A stretch of 10,335 nucleotides of DNA from Taibaiella sp. (GTDB lineage: Bacteria; Bacteroidota; Bacteroidia; Chitinophagales; Chitinophagaceae), in contig JACFNS010000055.1 of NCBI GenBank assembly GCA_019454705.1, positions 1-10,335 on the forward strand, written 5' to 3'. Position numbers and translations under genes: made by a program. The notes under the pieces were generated by a model. It did no database searches and was not told the origin of the DNA. It saw only the letters and a program-made list of their open reading frames with translations. Shown in pieces: positions 1 through 7,614 of this stretch. The stretch's first letter is position 1, and every line of letters begins with the position of its first letter.

Positions 1-1
1 C

Positions 2-151
2 GTAGCCGATTTCCAGACGCTGCTGGAGATGCAGCGCGAATTGCTCGACATGTCGGACGATGCCAACGACGAGGGTACCAACTCTCTGATGAGTGACTAT
101 ATACGCGCGCAGGAAAAACTGGTGTGGATGTACAATTCATACCTGGGATAA
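2..151 (+). CDS. dps: Dps-family DNA-binding ferritin, C-terminal 49 residues (5' end outside window)
   Basis: An open frame runs from the left edge to a TAA at 149-151 and encodes the last 49 residues of a protein. The visible part, with a DDANDEGTNSLMSDYIRAQE block followed by KLVWMYNSYLG, matches the C-terminal helix of Dps ferritins, where a D-E-G-T turn precedes the last helix and an E-K-x-x-W-M motif closes the fold. Known Dps proteins form dodecamers that oxidise Fe(II) with hydrogen peroxide, store the iron, and often coat DNA in starvation or oxidative stress. The ferroxidase residues lie upstream of the window, so activity cannot be judged here. The gene is followed by a strong terminator at 187-218. 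Identification rests on the tail alone. A bacterioferritin or another ferritin-like protein is the alternative, but the motif spacing favours Dps. Confidence 0.85.
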   Translation, partial: VADFQTLLEMQRELLDMSDDANDEGTNSLMSDYIRAQEKLVWMYNSYLG

Positions 152-179
152 GCCCCATACTCCGAATCGGAATACTGCA

Positions 180-187
180 TATATTTG
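180..187 (+). promoter_or_regulatory. Candidate Bacteroidota -7 element for the 219-683 gene
   Basis: TATATTTG is an exact match to the Bacteroidota -7 consensus TAnnTTTG. Transcription starting a few bases downstream (about 191-195) would give a 5' leader of roughly 25 nt for the 219-683 gene. No clear TTG -33 element is visible at the usual 17-23 nt upstream, which lowers confidence. Such a start would fall inside the 5' arm of the dps terminator, so the new transcript would lack most of that arm and could not form the full terminator hairpin. Confidence 0.5.
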
Positions 188-218
188 GTGTGCCTTACAA
201 CAAAGGCACACCTTTTTT
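187..218 (+). terminator. Rho-independent terminator of dps
   Basis: A perfect 10-bp stem (GGTGTGCCTT at 187-196 pairing with AAGGCACACC at 203-212) encloses a 6-nt loop and is followed directly by six T residues (213-218). It begins 36 nt after the dps stop codon. The T-tract ends at the base before the proposed ATG of the next gene, so terminator and start region are back to back. A -7-like promoter element (180-187) touches the left foot of the stem. Confidence 0.92.
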
Positions 219-683
219 ATGAAAGATATGTTCAACAAGTTTTCAGACAAGGTGTCTGAAACAGCGGGGACAATGATGGAGGGCTTTGAAAATATGTTCA
301 GCCTCGACAACCTGGCCGATAAGTTTTCCAGTATGTCAGACGCCAGCAAAGAGAAATACGCCAAGTACAACAACGACCTGATTTCCCTGTCGCCTATCAT
401 TGAGGAGATAGGGTTTAAGACCACGGAAATTCAGCTAAGCATGGGCATTCCGCCATCTTTTACATTTCATTTCAATAAGATAAAGGACATTTCGCCGGAA
501 CGCAGGGCCGAGATACTGGAGATGCACAAGGGTAACGCCCTGCTGAAGCCAATCGTGAAAATGCTGGTAGCAGCAGACAATTACCAGGAGAAAATAAAAC
601 TCGGCTCATTCAAATTTGACTGTATTGAGGTAAGCCTGGGCTTAACACCGGGCGTGAACCTGATACTTACTCCTAAAGAGTAG
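219..683 (+). CDS. Conserved-looking hypothetical cytoplasmic protein, 154 aa
   Basis: I do not recognise this family. The chosen start is the ATG at 219, just after the dps terminator T-tract; an ATG at 228 (residue 4) is an alternative. An upstream in-frame ATG at 93 lies inside dps and would make the ribosome read through the terminator, so it is rejected. There is no signal peptide, membrane segment or cysteine-rich motif. The first ~60 residues are charged, Met/Phe-rich and probably helical (repeats of F, M and S around FSDKVSE, FENMFS, DKFSSMSD). The rest mixes strands and helices, with hydrophobic patches near FKTTEIQLSMGIPPSFTFHF and a strand-like C-terminus (VSLGLTPGVNLILTPKE). The only cysteine lies near the C-terminus. 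The 3' end overlaps the 3' end of the convergent FAD enzyme gene by 11 bases. Function unknown; confidence is in the gene being real, not in a role. Confidence 0.75.
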   Translation: MKDMFNKFSDKVSETAGTMMEGFENMFSLDNLADKFSSMSDASKEKYAKYNNDLISLSPIIEEIGFKTTEIQLSMGIPPSFTFHFNKIKDISPERRAEILEMHKGNALLKPIVKMLVAADNYQEKIKLGSFKFDCIEVSLGLTPGVNLILTPKE

Positions 684-2235
684 CAAAGGCTTGTACGGCA
701 GCTTCGGCACAGCGTTCGCCATCGATAGCGGCGCTAACGATACCGCCTGCATATCCCGCGCCTTCGGCGCAGGGGTACAGGCCTTTTATCTGCGTGTGTT
801 GCAGGGTTTCTTTATCGCGGGGTATACGCACGGGAGAACTGGTGCGCGATTCAGTAGCCACCAATACAGCCTCGTTAGTATAGTAGCCTTTCATTTTCTT
901 GCCGAAGTCCACTACTGCTTTTTGCAATGCCTGTTGCACTTCAGCAGGTAATACATCCTTAAGGTTGACGCTGTGTATGCCCGGCAGGTAAGAGCAACCG
1001 GGTAATGTGGTTGATGTCTTTCCTTTCGCGAAATCTTCCATGCGCTGCGCGGGGGCTACGAGTTTGCCGCCACCTGCTTTAAATGCCTGCTGTTCTACCA
1101 TAGCCTGGTAATGCATACCTGCCAGCGGCCCGGTGAACCCATAGTTAGCAAAATCCTGCTCGTTGACGGCTACTACCGTGCCTGAATTGGCATAAGGATT
1201 ATTGCGTTTGGATGGCGACCAGCCGTTTACTACCAGTTCGCCGGGATTGGTGGCAGCAGGCGCTATAATGCCGCCCGGGCACATACAAAACGAAAACACC
1301 CCCCTGCCATATTCCTGCTCTACTACTGAGTAGCTGGCGGGCGGCAGGTGTTCATCACGCACAGTGCAGTGGTATTGAATGCTGTCTATGAGGCTCTGCG
1401 GGTGCTCTATACGCACACCCAGTGCAAAAGGCTTACATTCTATTTCAATTTGTTTGCTGTGCAAGAGCGTATATATATCGCGGGCGGAGTGGCCGGTAGC
1501 CAGTATTACCGTCTTACAATCTATTGTAGTACCATCAGCACACTGAACAGCTTTTATCGTGTCGCGCTCCAACAGCAGGTCAGTAAGTTTGGTATCAAAC
1601 CTTATTTCACCACCACATTCGATAATTGCTTCCCGCATGGCTGTGATAATATGCGGGAGTTTGTTGGTGCCGATATGCGGGTGGGCATCTATAATTATAT
1701 CGGGGTCTGCGCCAAAGTGTACAAAGAGCTCTAAGATTCGCTGCACATTGCCCCGCTTGGTAGAGCGGGTGTACAATTTCCCATCGCTATACGTACCTGC
1801 CCCACCCTCGCCGAAACAATAATTTGATTCAGGATTGACAACACCTTGTTTATTAATGGCTGCCAGGTCGCGACGGCGGCTGCGTACATCTTTACCACGC
1901 TCCAGCACTATGGGTTTGTAGCCGAGTGTTATCAGCCTTAATGCGGCAAACAAACCCGCCGGGCCTGCGCCGATTATTATAATATGCGGTGTGTTAGTTA
2001 CATTTTGCAGTTGCGGATTGAATGGTACAGGTTCTTGTACAGCTTCGTCTATAAAGACCTGTACCTGCAGAATAATATAGGGCTGCCTGCTGCGCGCGTC
2101 AATAGAGCGCTTCTGTATGTTATAACCTGTAATCCTTTTTGAGGAGACACCTGTTTCCAGCGCAATGGCGGATTTTACTGATGCATCATCAGCTGCCTCT
2201 GAGGGCTTTAATTTTAAGGAAACTGTCTTTATCAT
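673..2235 (-). CDS. FAD-dependent dehydrogenase/oxidoreductase (COG2509-type), 520 aa
   Basis: The protein has an N-terminal ferredoxin-like domain of about 70 residues, then a Rossmann dinucleotide-binding motif GAGPAG (residues 89-94) at the end of a hydrophobic strand, with the acidic residue E112 (LERG) placed to hold the adenosine ribose. Further flavoprotein marks are the glycine-rich GEGGAGTYSDGKL (142-154), ILATGHSA (244-251), SFCMCPGG (315-322) and a C-terminal FAD-closing segment GLYPCAEGAGYAGGIVSAAIDG (486-507). This order and length fit the uncharacterised FAD-dependent dehydrogenase family COG2509, found in many bacteria; its substrate is not established as far as I know. Cysteines are frequent, but no clear CxxC redox centre or Fe-S cluster motif is visible. 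The gene starts 43 nt after the DsbD stop with no convincing terminator between, so it is probably the second gene of a dsbD-led transcript. Its stop overlaps the convergent 219-683 gene. Confidence 0.88.
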   Translation of the reverse strand: MIKTVSLKLKPSEAADDASVKSAIALETGVSSKRITGYNIQKRSIDARSRQPYIILQVQVFIDEAVQEPVPFNPQLQNVTNTPHIIIIGAGPAGLFAALRLITLGYKPIVLERGKDVRSRRRDLAAINKQGVVNPESNYCFGEGGAGTYSDGKLYTRSTKRGNVQRILELFVHFGADPDIIIDAHPHIGTNKLPHIITAMREAIIECGGEIRFDTKLTDLLLERDTIKAVQCADGTTIDCKTVILATGHSARDIYTLLHSKQIEIECKPFALGVRIEHPQSLIDSIQYHCTVRDEHLPPASYSVVEQEYGRGVFSFCMCPGGIIAPAATNPGELVVNGWSPSKRNNPYANSGTVVAVNEQDFANYGFTGPLAGMHYQAMVEQQAFKAGGGKLVAPAQRMEDFAKGKTSTTLPGCSYLPGIHSVNLKDVLPAEVQQALQKAVVDFGKKMKGYYTNEAVLVATESRTSSPVRIPRDKETLQHTQIKGLYPCAEGAGYAGGIVSAAIDGERCAEAAVQAFATL

Positions 2236-2278
2236 TTACGCCAGGTTTTTATCCTGAAAGCAATGTGTATGTATAAAC

Positions 2279-4312
2279 CTATTGACGGTTTTTATAGTTT
2301 TCCAGCACTTTGTCCAGGTGGTCAATGAAAGCCTGAACATCGGGATTGTAACCGTAGCCGTTCTCAATCAGTTTGTTACCATCGCCATCTACAAAAAAGT
2401 AGAAAGGCTGGGCATTGGCACCGTACTTTGATGCCTGAATATCTGAATTGCGCTGGCCTAAATTCACCACCTGTTTCTTCAGGTAATCAGAATAGTACTG
2501 TTCGCTCTCCGGTATTTTTACGTTTTGCGCATCGCAATACAAAGAAGCTACAATAAAGTCATTCTTCATCCTTTGCATAACACCGGGGTCCGACCATACC
2601 TGGCCCTCCATTTTGCGGCAGTTGATACAGTTGATACCTGTGAAGTCCAGCATAACAGGCTTACCCTGTTCTTTGGACGCTTTTAAAGCCTCATCATAAT
2701 CGTAGTAGGAAACCAATCCGAATTTTACGGCAGCCTCAGGCTCGTACATTTTCATTTCTGACACATACCTGGTAGGGCCATTGCCCGTATTCTCACCATG
2801 AGAGGCAACACTTCCCCCACCTGCACCTAATACAAAGTCCTGCGTACCCATAGGCGGCACAAATGCGCTTAGTCCTTTGAGCGGCGCACCCCACATACCC
2901 GGTACCATATACACTGCAAATGAGAAGCAGGCTATTGCCAGGAAGAGTTTAAATATAGACACGTACTCCTGGCCGTAAATATTTTTGGCATTAGCATCGT
3001 CATGAGACATTTTCAGTTTGCCCAGCAGGTAGAAGCCTAACAGCACAGAAAGGACTATCCAAAGAGCGATGAACACTTCCCTATCCAGTAGCCTCCAACC
3101 CATCTGCAAATCGGCATTGGATAAGAATTTCAACGCCAGCATCAGTTCTATAAAACCGAGCGTCACCTTTACCTGGTTGAGCCAGCCGCCAGATTTTGCG
3201 ATATTATTCAATAGGCCCGGGAAGACTGCAAACAAGGCAAAAGGCATAGCCAGGCCGATAGAGAAACCCAACATGCCAAGTATCGGCCCCTGGAAACCAC
3301 CTTTGGCGGCGCCTACAATCAATGGCCCGATAATTGGCCCTGTGCAGGAGAATGACACAATCACCAGAGTGAGCGCCATAAAAAAGATACCCTTGAAACT
3401 GCTTGTATTCGCTTTCGCATCTGTTTTACTGGTCCATGAGGATGGAAGCGTAATTTCAAATGCTCCTAAGAATGAAATACCAAATATGACGAATATGGCA
3501 AAGAAAATCATGTTGGGTATCCAGTGCGTAGAAATCACGTTCAATGCATCGGCACCAAATATGGCAGAGATAGCAACACCCAGTACAGTAAAAATGATGA
3601 TGATGGATAAAGAATAAGTAAAGGCGTTGCGGATACCCTCAGCCCTTGTTTTACTACGCTTGGTAAAGAAACTCACCGTGATGGGTATCATAGCGTACAC
3701 ACAAGGAGTAAGCACAGCAAGAATACCACCACCTAAAGCCAAAAGAAACAACCACAGTAAAGATTGCTTTTGCTCCTTTTTTAGTTGGTCTTCAGGATTG
3801 ACAAGCGCTACTTCTTCATTTTTTTTTTCGGCAGCGGCGGCAGTACCGCCATCACCTACCTTTATTGAGAAATCAACTGTTTTAGGGGGCAGGCAGGTTT
3901 CGTCATTACAGGTCATATAGCTGTATTCGCCTGTAATGGTTATGTTTTCATTAGCCAGTTCTACAGTCTGTATGTAGTCAACATTTTTGTAGTAGTGTAC
4001 AGTACCGATATCTTCTATCGTTTCGTGTATAATTTCACCCTCTTCGCGCACCTCGCCTACCAGTTTTACATCTGGATTGTCTTTGAATGTAAAGCTGGGC
4101 GGCAGAAAAGAACCATCACCACCGGGGTCCAACGAATATATATGCCAGCCGTTTTTCACATCGCAATGAAAAACAATGTCGTATTTGTTGCCCTCAATCT
4201 TGCGGGCTTCAAATTTCCATTCAGTAGGGTCTTCTATCATCTGTGCCTGCGCACCGAAAATGAATAGCAGATTGAGTAGTGCTACTGATGCAAGCGTGAA
4301 AATTTTTGTCAT
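2279..4312 (-). CDS. dsbD: DsbD-family thiol:disulfide interchange protein, 677 aa
   Basis: An inner-membrane electron carrier that moves reducing equivalents from cytoplasmic thioredoxin to periplasmic thiol proteins. Domains in order: signal peptide (1-23, ending AQAQ); DsbD-alpha/DsbC-corrector domain (about 25-152) with a C135/C140 pair just before LPPKT, equivalent to the C-x(4-5)-C pair of the family; a charged alanine/lysine linker (155-182); an eight-helix transmembrane domain (about 183-470) with the two transport cysteines in LTPCVYAMIP (C204) and SFSCTGPIIGP (C323); and a thioredoxin-like domain (about 525-670) with active site CINC (C562/C565). All six catalytic cysteines are present, so the protein looks functional. 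The segment at 475-525 is an extra Gly/Ser-rich linker. A run of ten A residues on the coding strand lies in the first linker. The start gives an intact signal peptide; no Shine-Dalgarno is seen. Likely partners are periplasmic thioredoxin-like proteins and cytochrome c maturation, not visible here. Confidence 0.93.
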   Translation of the reverse strand: MTKIFTLASVALLNLLFIFGAQAQMIEDPTEWKFEARKIEGNKYDIVFHCDVKNGWHIYSLDPGGDGSFLPPSFTFKDNPDVKLVGEVREEGEIIHETIEDIGTVHYYKNVDYIQTVELANENITITGEYSYMTCNDETCLPPKTVDFSIKVGDGGTAAAAEKKNEEVALVNPEDQLKKEQKQSLLWLFLLALGGGILAVLTPCVYAMIPITVSFFTKRSKTRAEGIRNAFTYSLSIIIIFTVLGVAISAIFGADALNVISTHWIPNMIFFAIFVIFGISFLGAFEITLPSSWTSKTDAKANTSSFKGIFFMALTLVIVSFSCTGPIIGPLIVGAAKGGFQGPILGMLGFSIGLAMPFALFAVFPGLLNNIAKSGGWLNQVKVTLGFIELMLALKFLSNADLQMGWRLLDREVFIALWIVLSVLLGFYLLGKLKMSHDDANAKNIYGQEYVSIFKLFLAIACFSFAVYMVPGMWGAPLKGLSAFVPPMGTQDFVLGAGGGSVASHGENTGNGPTRYVSEMKMYEPEAAVKFGLVSYYDYDEALKASKEQGKPVMLDFTGINCINCRKMEGQVWSDPGVMQRMKNDFIVASLYCDAQNVKIPESEQYYSDYLKKQVVNLGQRNSDIQASKYGANAQPFYFFVDGDGNKLIENGYGYNPDVQAFIDHLDKVLENYKNRQ
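3819..3828 (-). repeat. A10 homopolymer inside dsbD
   Basis: Ten consecutive T on the + strand (A10 in the mRNA) encode the end of the E-K-K-N stretch at residues 162-165, in the linker between the periplasmic alpha domain and the first transmembrane helix. A one-base slip in replication or transcription would abolish the membrane and thioredoxin domains and leave a secreted alpha domain only. It is the longest homopolymer I noticed in the window. Confidence 0.9.
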
Positions 4313-4428
4313 TATAAAACGGTTATTCCTACATTAAAGAAACTAAGTTTGTCCTTATGGTTTGGTTAACACCGGGCTTTTAAGAAAACTTTAGCGCAAA
4401 CCCTACAGTCCTGTTAAGGCCATTGAAG
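4313..4428. other. Intergenic gap between purQ and dsbD, probable dsbD promoter region
   Basis: This 116-nt gap separates two same-strand genes and is the likely site of the dsbD promoter. On the minus strand, TAGGGTTTG (4397-4405) resembles TAnnTTTG but has one extra spacer base and no -33 TTG at the right distance. A short inverted repeat, AAACT-A-AGTTT (4340-4350), lies about 30 nt upstream of the start codon. I see no convincing terminator for purQ; read-through into dsbD cannot be excluded. Confidence 0.35.
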
Positions 4429-5130
4429 TTAAGCAAATGAATGAACATCGGCCAGCGCAGACAATATCAGCCTGCCATCTATATTAGACAAACCGCTGCT
4501 GCAGGCACGCTCAGGGTGTGGCATCATGCCAAACACATTGCCTGTTGCATTGCATATACCCGCTATATTGTTCATCGCACCATTAGGATTGGTATCACTA
4601 TTGACATTCCCATTTTCATCGCAATACCTGAACAGCACCTGCCCGTTATCTTCCAGTTGCTTAATAGTTGCAGCATCAGCATAATAGCGGCCCTCGCCAT
4701 GTGCAATGGGTATCTGCAATACGTTATTGCCTACAGCCTGTCCTATGATATTTTTATCGCTTGCAGACTTCAGGTACACGTTTTTGCAAATAAACTTCTG
4801 GTTTTCGTTTAGCAACAATGCACCGGGCAGCAGGCCCGCCTCGCACAATACCTGGAAACCATTACACACCCCTAGTACTTTGCCGCCTTTATTGGCAAAT
4901 TCCACCACCTTCTCCATGATTGGGCTGAAACGTGCAATAGCCCCGCAACGGAGGTAATCGCCATAAGAAAAACCGCCGGGCAGCACAATACAATCCTCTG
5001 TAGTAAAACCATCCAACGATGTGTCTTTATGCCAAAGCATCACCACTTCCTGCTGCAGGTCGTCCTGCAAAGCATGCATCATATCCCTGTCGCAGTTAGA
5101 ACCCGGGAAAACAACTACTCCAAATTTCAT
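4429..5130 (-). CDS. purQ: Phosphoribosylformylglycinamidine synthase, glutamine amidotransferase subunit PurQ, 233 aa
   Basis: PurQ releases ammonia from glutamine and passes it to PurL, which converts formylglycinamide ribonucleotide (FGAR) to its amidine (FGAM), the fourth step of purine synthesis. The protein is a class I glutamine amidotransferase: the N-terminus MKFGVVVFPGSNCDRD is the PurQ signature; the oxyanion/nucleophile elbow GVCNGFQVL holds the catalytic C89; and MPHPER supplies H205 and E207 to complete the triad. PGGFSYGDYLR (51-61) is also typical. Length fits the stand-alone PurQ form, so the organism should carry separate small PurL and PurS genes rather than the fused long PurL; neither is in this window. 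The start at 5130 has no Shine-Dalgarno, and the preceding membrane-protein gene ends 21 nt upstream, so purQ is probably the last gene of the minus-strand run. Confidence 0.96.
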   Translation of the reverse strand: MKFGVVVFPGSNCDRDMMHALQDDLQQEVVMLWHKDTSLDGFTTEDCIVLPGGFSYGDYLRCGAIARFSPIMEKVVEFANKGGKVLGVCNGFQVLCEAGLLPGALLLNENQKFICKNVYLKSASDKNIIGQAVGNNVLQIPIAHGEGRYYADAATIKQLEDNGQVLFRYCDENGNVNSDTNPNGAMNNIAGICNATGNVFGMMPHPERACSSGLSNIDGRLILSALADVHSFA

Positions 5131-5151
5131 TCGTATGTGAGAATTTTATAA

Positions 5152-6135
5152 TCAACTACCGGCTAATTTACAGAAAACAACCAGCAGCAACATGAAATAA
5201 AATGCAAAATTACTAAATGCTTTGTTCTTTTCGGCAAAATAAGCATTGGATACTACCAGGCTCAGGGCAGGCATAAGAATCAGCCAAGCCATTGTTACGG
5301 CAGAGTCTGTAAACATGCCAACTATAAATGACAAAAACAAACATATAGCAATAGCAGTCCACCCCCGACGTACAAAAATACTTACTCTTGTCAGTTGTTT
5401 TTGCAAAGCGTATGTGCCCATGGCAAAAAGCGTAAGCACCCCCATAAGAGCGCCTATAAAGAAAACAGGTTTTTTGATACTACCCGGCAGGCTGAAGCCC
5501 AAATCGAACCAACCCGGCAGCCAATGTAGTACATCGAACAGGTAAAGCATACCTGCAGCAAAATATATTGGGGTAATCCACCCCAATAAACCAACCATCC
5601 ATTCGCCTGGGTTCAGGTTGCGCAGGATAGATAATGCAGCCAGCAATGCCAGTATATATACCATTGCCGGAAACATAATAAGCCCTGCCACACCTATGGC
5701 AAAACCTGCGTTGAAAATTATTTTGCGGGGCTTTTGCGACTGTGCCAGTTGCAATATCACATCCGCCAGCATTATCAACACCCAGTTGACCAACAGCGGT
5801 TGGCAGAAATAGCCGAATGACGGCGATAAAGCGGTAAGCGATATATACACGAATGCGGTAACATATGACGGCTTGTAGAAAAGCTTGTATTTATTGGCAA
5901 CGGCATTGAGGTATATACCCTGTATAGCCAGCATAATGACCGACAGCAAGGTGAACCCAAATGCACTATTGAACAATATCACAGCCAGGAAGCCTGTAAT
6001 AATATGAAACAGGAAATCGCCCTCAGGCACTACCGGCAACTGCGGATGAAACAGCACCTGCCAGTTGATGGCCAGCGCATAAATGAATAATACTAATACA
6101 GTAAGTGGATTGTTATTCCTGACTATTTGTAACAC
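5152..6135 (-). CDS. Polytopic inner-membrane protein, DUF6427-like, 327 aa
   Basis: A very hydrophobic protein with about ten transmembrane helices (roughly 10-30, 42-60, 62-80, 91-108, 113-131, 140-172, 178-201, 222-243, 258-276, 279-299, 308-325). The loop-helix motif LNPGEWMVGLLGWITPIYF (174-192) and overall layout resemble the Bacteroidota-specific DUF6427 membrane family, for which I know no function. The match is from recollection of family features, not from an alignment. There are no obvious catalytic motifs, and charged residues inside the membrane are few. The gene starts 17 nt after the 485-residue secreted protein ends and ends 21 nt before purQ, so co-transcription with both is likely. 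A transporter or envelope-assembly role is possible but unsupported by any visible motif. Confidence 0.8.
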   Translation of the reverse strand: MLQIVRNNNPLTVLVLFIYALAINWQVLFHPQLPVVPEGDFLFHIITGFLAVILFNSAFGFTLLSVIMLAIQGIYLNAVANKYKLFYKPSYVTAFVYISLTALSPSFGYFCQPLLVNWVLIMLADVILQLAQSQKPRKIIFNAGFAIGVAGLIMFPAMVYILALLAALSILRNLNPGEWMVGLLGWITPIYFAAGMLYLFDVLHWLPGWFDLGFSLPGSIKKPVFFIGALMGVLTLFAMGTYALQKQLTRVSIFVRRGWTAIAICLFLSFIVGMFTDSAVTMAWLILMPALSLVVSNAYFAEKNKAFSNFAFYFMLLLVVFCKLAGS

Positions 6136-6152
6136 ATGCCCGGTTTTCGCTG

Positions 6153-7610
6153 CTAAAATACAACTTTAGCGAAGCAGATTTGATTTCTCTTCAGGCAAGG
6201 CACTACGAACTCTTTGGCCGATACCTGTTTGCCCGATTTTGGCAGCCAGTCCGGATCCTCATTATTGTAACCCGTAAGAGAGTTGACGGATATCTTACCA
6301 TTAGCATCCATGCTGGCCAGTTGTATCTTAGAGCGGCTGGTATTAAAATCATTGAACAAAAAGCCGAGCGCACCGCCTGTATTAATGAGCGCATAGGACG
6401 AAAACAGTCCGCCGTCTTCCTGGGAGTATTGCAGCTTGCGAATGAATTCGGCCCATTCAGGCTGCCCCTCACCATTACAGGATATGGCCAGTATGTCTCC
6501 ATAATTATACTCCCTGATCGAAGCTGACATAGTAGGATAATACCATGAATAATAGCCAAAACCCTGATTATAGTTGTTACGCGTTGTTATGAAGAAATCC
6601 TCAGCTATCATTACAAAACCTCCATCATTCCTCACTATCAGTTGCCTAACCTGAAAGTCGTTAAAGGCACGTTTAGGATTGCGCTCTCCCGTAGCATTGC
6701 GTATTCTTTCTGAAAATACAATTGTCTTGAAACCTTTGAATGCCTTTTCTGCCACGTCGTAGTAAGTGTATATAATGCCTTCGAAATTTCCATTTTTCCT
6801 GTCTGAATAAAAACCTCCAATATACACCCTATCACCGGTTAGGGACATTTCCATGTAAGTACCGGCGGTGAAGATGTTATTCAAAGGCAATTCTACGGGG
6901 TAAAATTGTTTGTTGTCCTCTCCTATACCCAGTAGCCACACCCTGTCTGCATAGTCGCGGGCACCATATGGAGTATATGCCGGTAATAATAGTTGACCCG
7001 CGTCATTCACCACAGCTTCGCCAAAGGCTATATCATTGTCAGCACTAAATGGAGCTTCAACGGTGTTTTTTACATTCAGTTGATCATCCAACCATGTTAT
7101 TCTTGCCGTTAGTTCTGCACCTTTGGTATGGACACCGTATACCACTATCTGCCGTTTATCATGAGAAACGGCATAATTGTATAACCCGCTACGCCCACCC
7201 AGAAAAGCAGATTTGGCCTCATCTACCTGCAAAGGCCCCTTTTGTATGCGTCCTTTACCATCCAGTAACGTAGCATATTGCACAACACGGCTGCTTTCTG
7301 TTACCTGGTGCAAAACAATTATCTTATCGCTGTAGGTAATGAACCTGGTACCGAAAGAGCGACGGGGCAGAAAGTCTAGAATAACAGTTGCCTGTTTTTG
7401 CATGGCATCGTTATAGGCATCCAGGTAATACCCCTCCGCACTTCCGCGGTACACATACAGCAAGCCACCAACCTTGCCTGCAACGGTAAATTCACCGGTA
7501 CGAAAATCGAATTTTTCGTAGGGTGAGTACGTTATCTGCTGCGCATGAACAGGAGACAGGAAAAATATTACTGCCAGTATTACGAGCGCGGGTATCCTGT
7601 ATGGGTTCAT
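6153..7610 (-). CDS. Secreted protein of unknown function, beta-rich, 485 aa
   Basis: The N-terminus (1-23, MNPYR then a hydrophobic stretch ending PVHAQ) is a clear signal peptide with likely cleavage after A23; the following residue is not Cys, so it is not a lipoprotein. The mature part is rich in short strands, aromatic residues, and repeated patterns in which a hydrophobic strand precedes a turn with D, G or N (for example IIVLHQV, QIVVYGV, RVYIGGF, GFVMIAE, GDILAISCNGEG, KIQLASMDANG). This spacing suggests a beta-propeller-like repeat fold, but I cannot prove it. An aromatic cluster YYSWYYPT (353-360) sits mid-chain. Three cysteines (378, 472, 479) are present, and no C-terminal sorting domain is seen. 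I do not recognise the family. It probably acts in the periplasm or at the outer membrane. The gene has its own promoter candidate four bases upstream of the ATG (box at 7615-7622). Confidence 0.82.
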   Translation of the reverse strand: MNPYRIPALVILAVIFFLSPVHAQQITYSPYEKFDFRTGEFTVAGKVGGLLYVYRGSAEGYYLDAYNDAMQKQATVILDFLPRRSFGTRFITYSDKIIVLHQVTESSRVVQYATLLDGKGRIQKGPLQVDEAKSAFLGGRSGLYNYAVSHDKRQIVVYGVHTKGAELTARITWLDDQLNVKNTVEAPFSADNDIAFGEAVVNDAGQLLLPAYTPYGARDYADRVWLLGIGEDNKQFYPVELPLNNIFTAGTYMEMSLTGDRVYIGGFYSDRKNGNFEGIIYTYYDVAEKAFKGFKTIVFSERIRNATGERNPKRAFNDFQVRQLIVRNDGGFVMIAEDFFITTRNNYNQGFGYYSWYYPTMSASIREYNYGDILAISCNGEGQPEWAEFIRKLQYSQEDGGLFSSYALINTGGALGFLFNDFNTSRSKIQLASMDANGKISVNSLTGYNNEDPDWLPKSGKQVSAKEFVVPCLKRNQICFAKVVF

Positions 7611-7614
7611 GGTT

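Noticed and set aside
93..218. Upstream extension of the 219-683 frame to an ATG at 93
   Set aside because: It would start inside dps and be read through the perfect terminator hairpin; the extra residues (Cys/Trp/His-rich) look like non-coding translation.
137..424. Minus-strand open frame of 95 codons opposite the unknown gene
   Set aside because: It lies antisense to a better-supported frame, spans the dps terminator, and shows no family features.
2243..2280. Inverted repeat AGGTTT...AAACCT between dsbD and the FAD enzyme gene as a terminator
   Set aside because: The stem is short, the loop is over 20 nt, and no U-tract follows on the transcribed strand; read-through between the genes is more likely.
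3069..3617. Plus-strand open frame of 182 codons opposite dsbD
   Set aside because: It is a shadow of the DsbD membrane region in another frame, with no recognisable domain or start context, while the DsbD frame has all catalytic cysteines.
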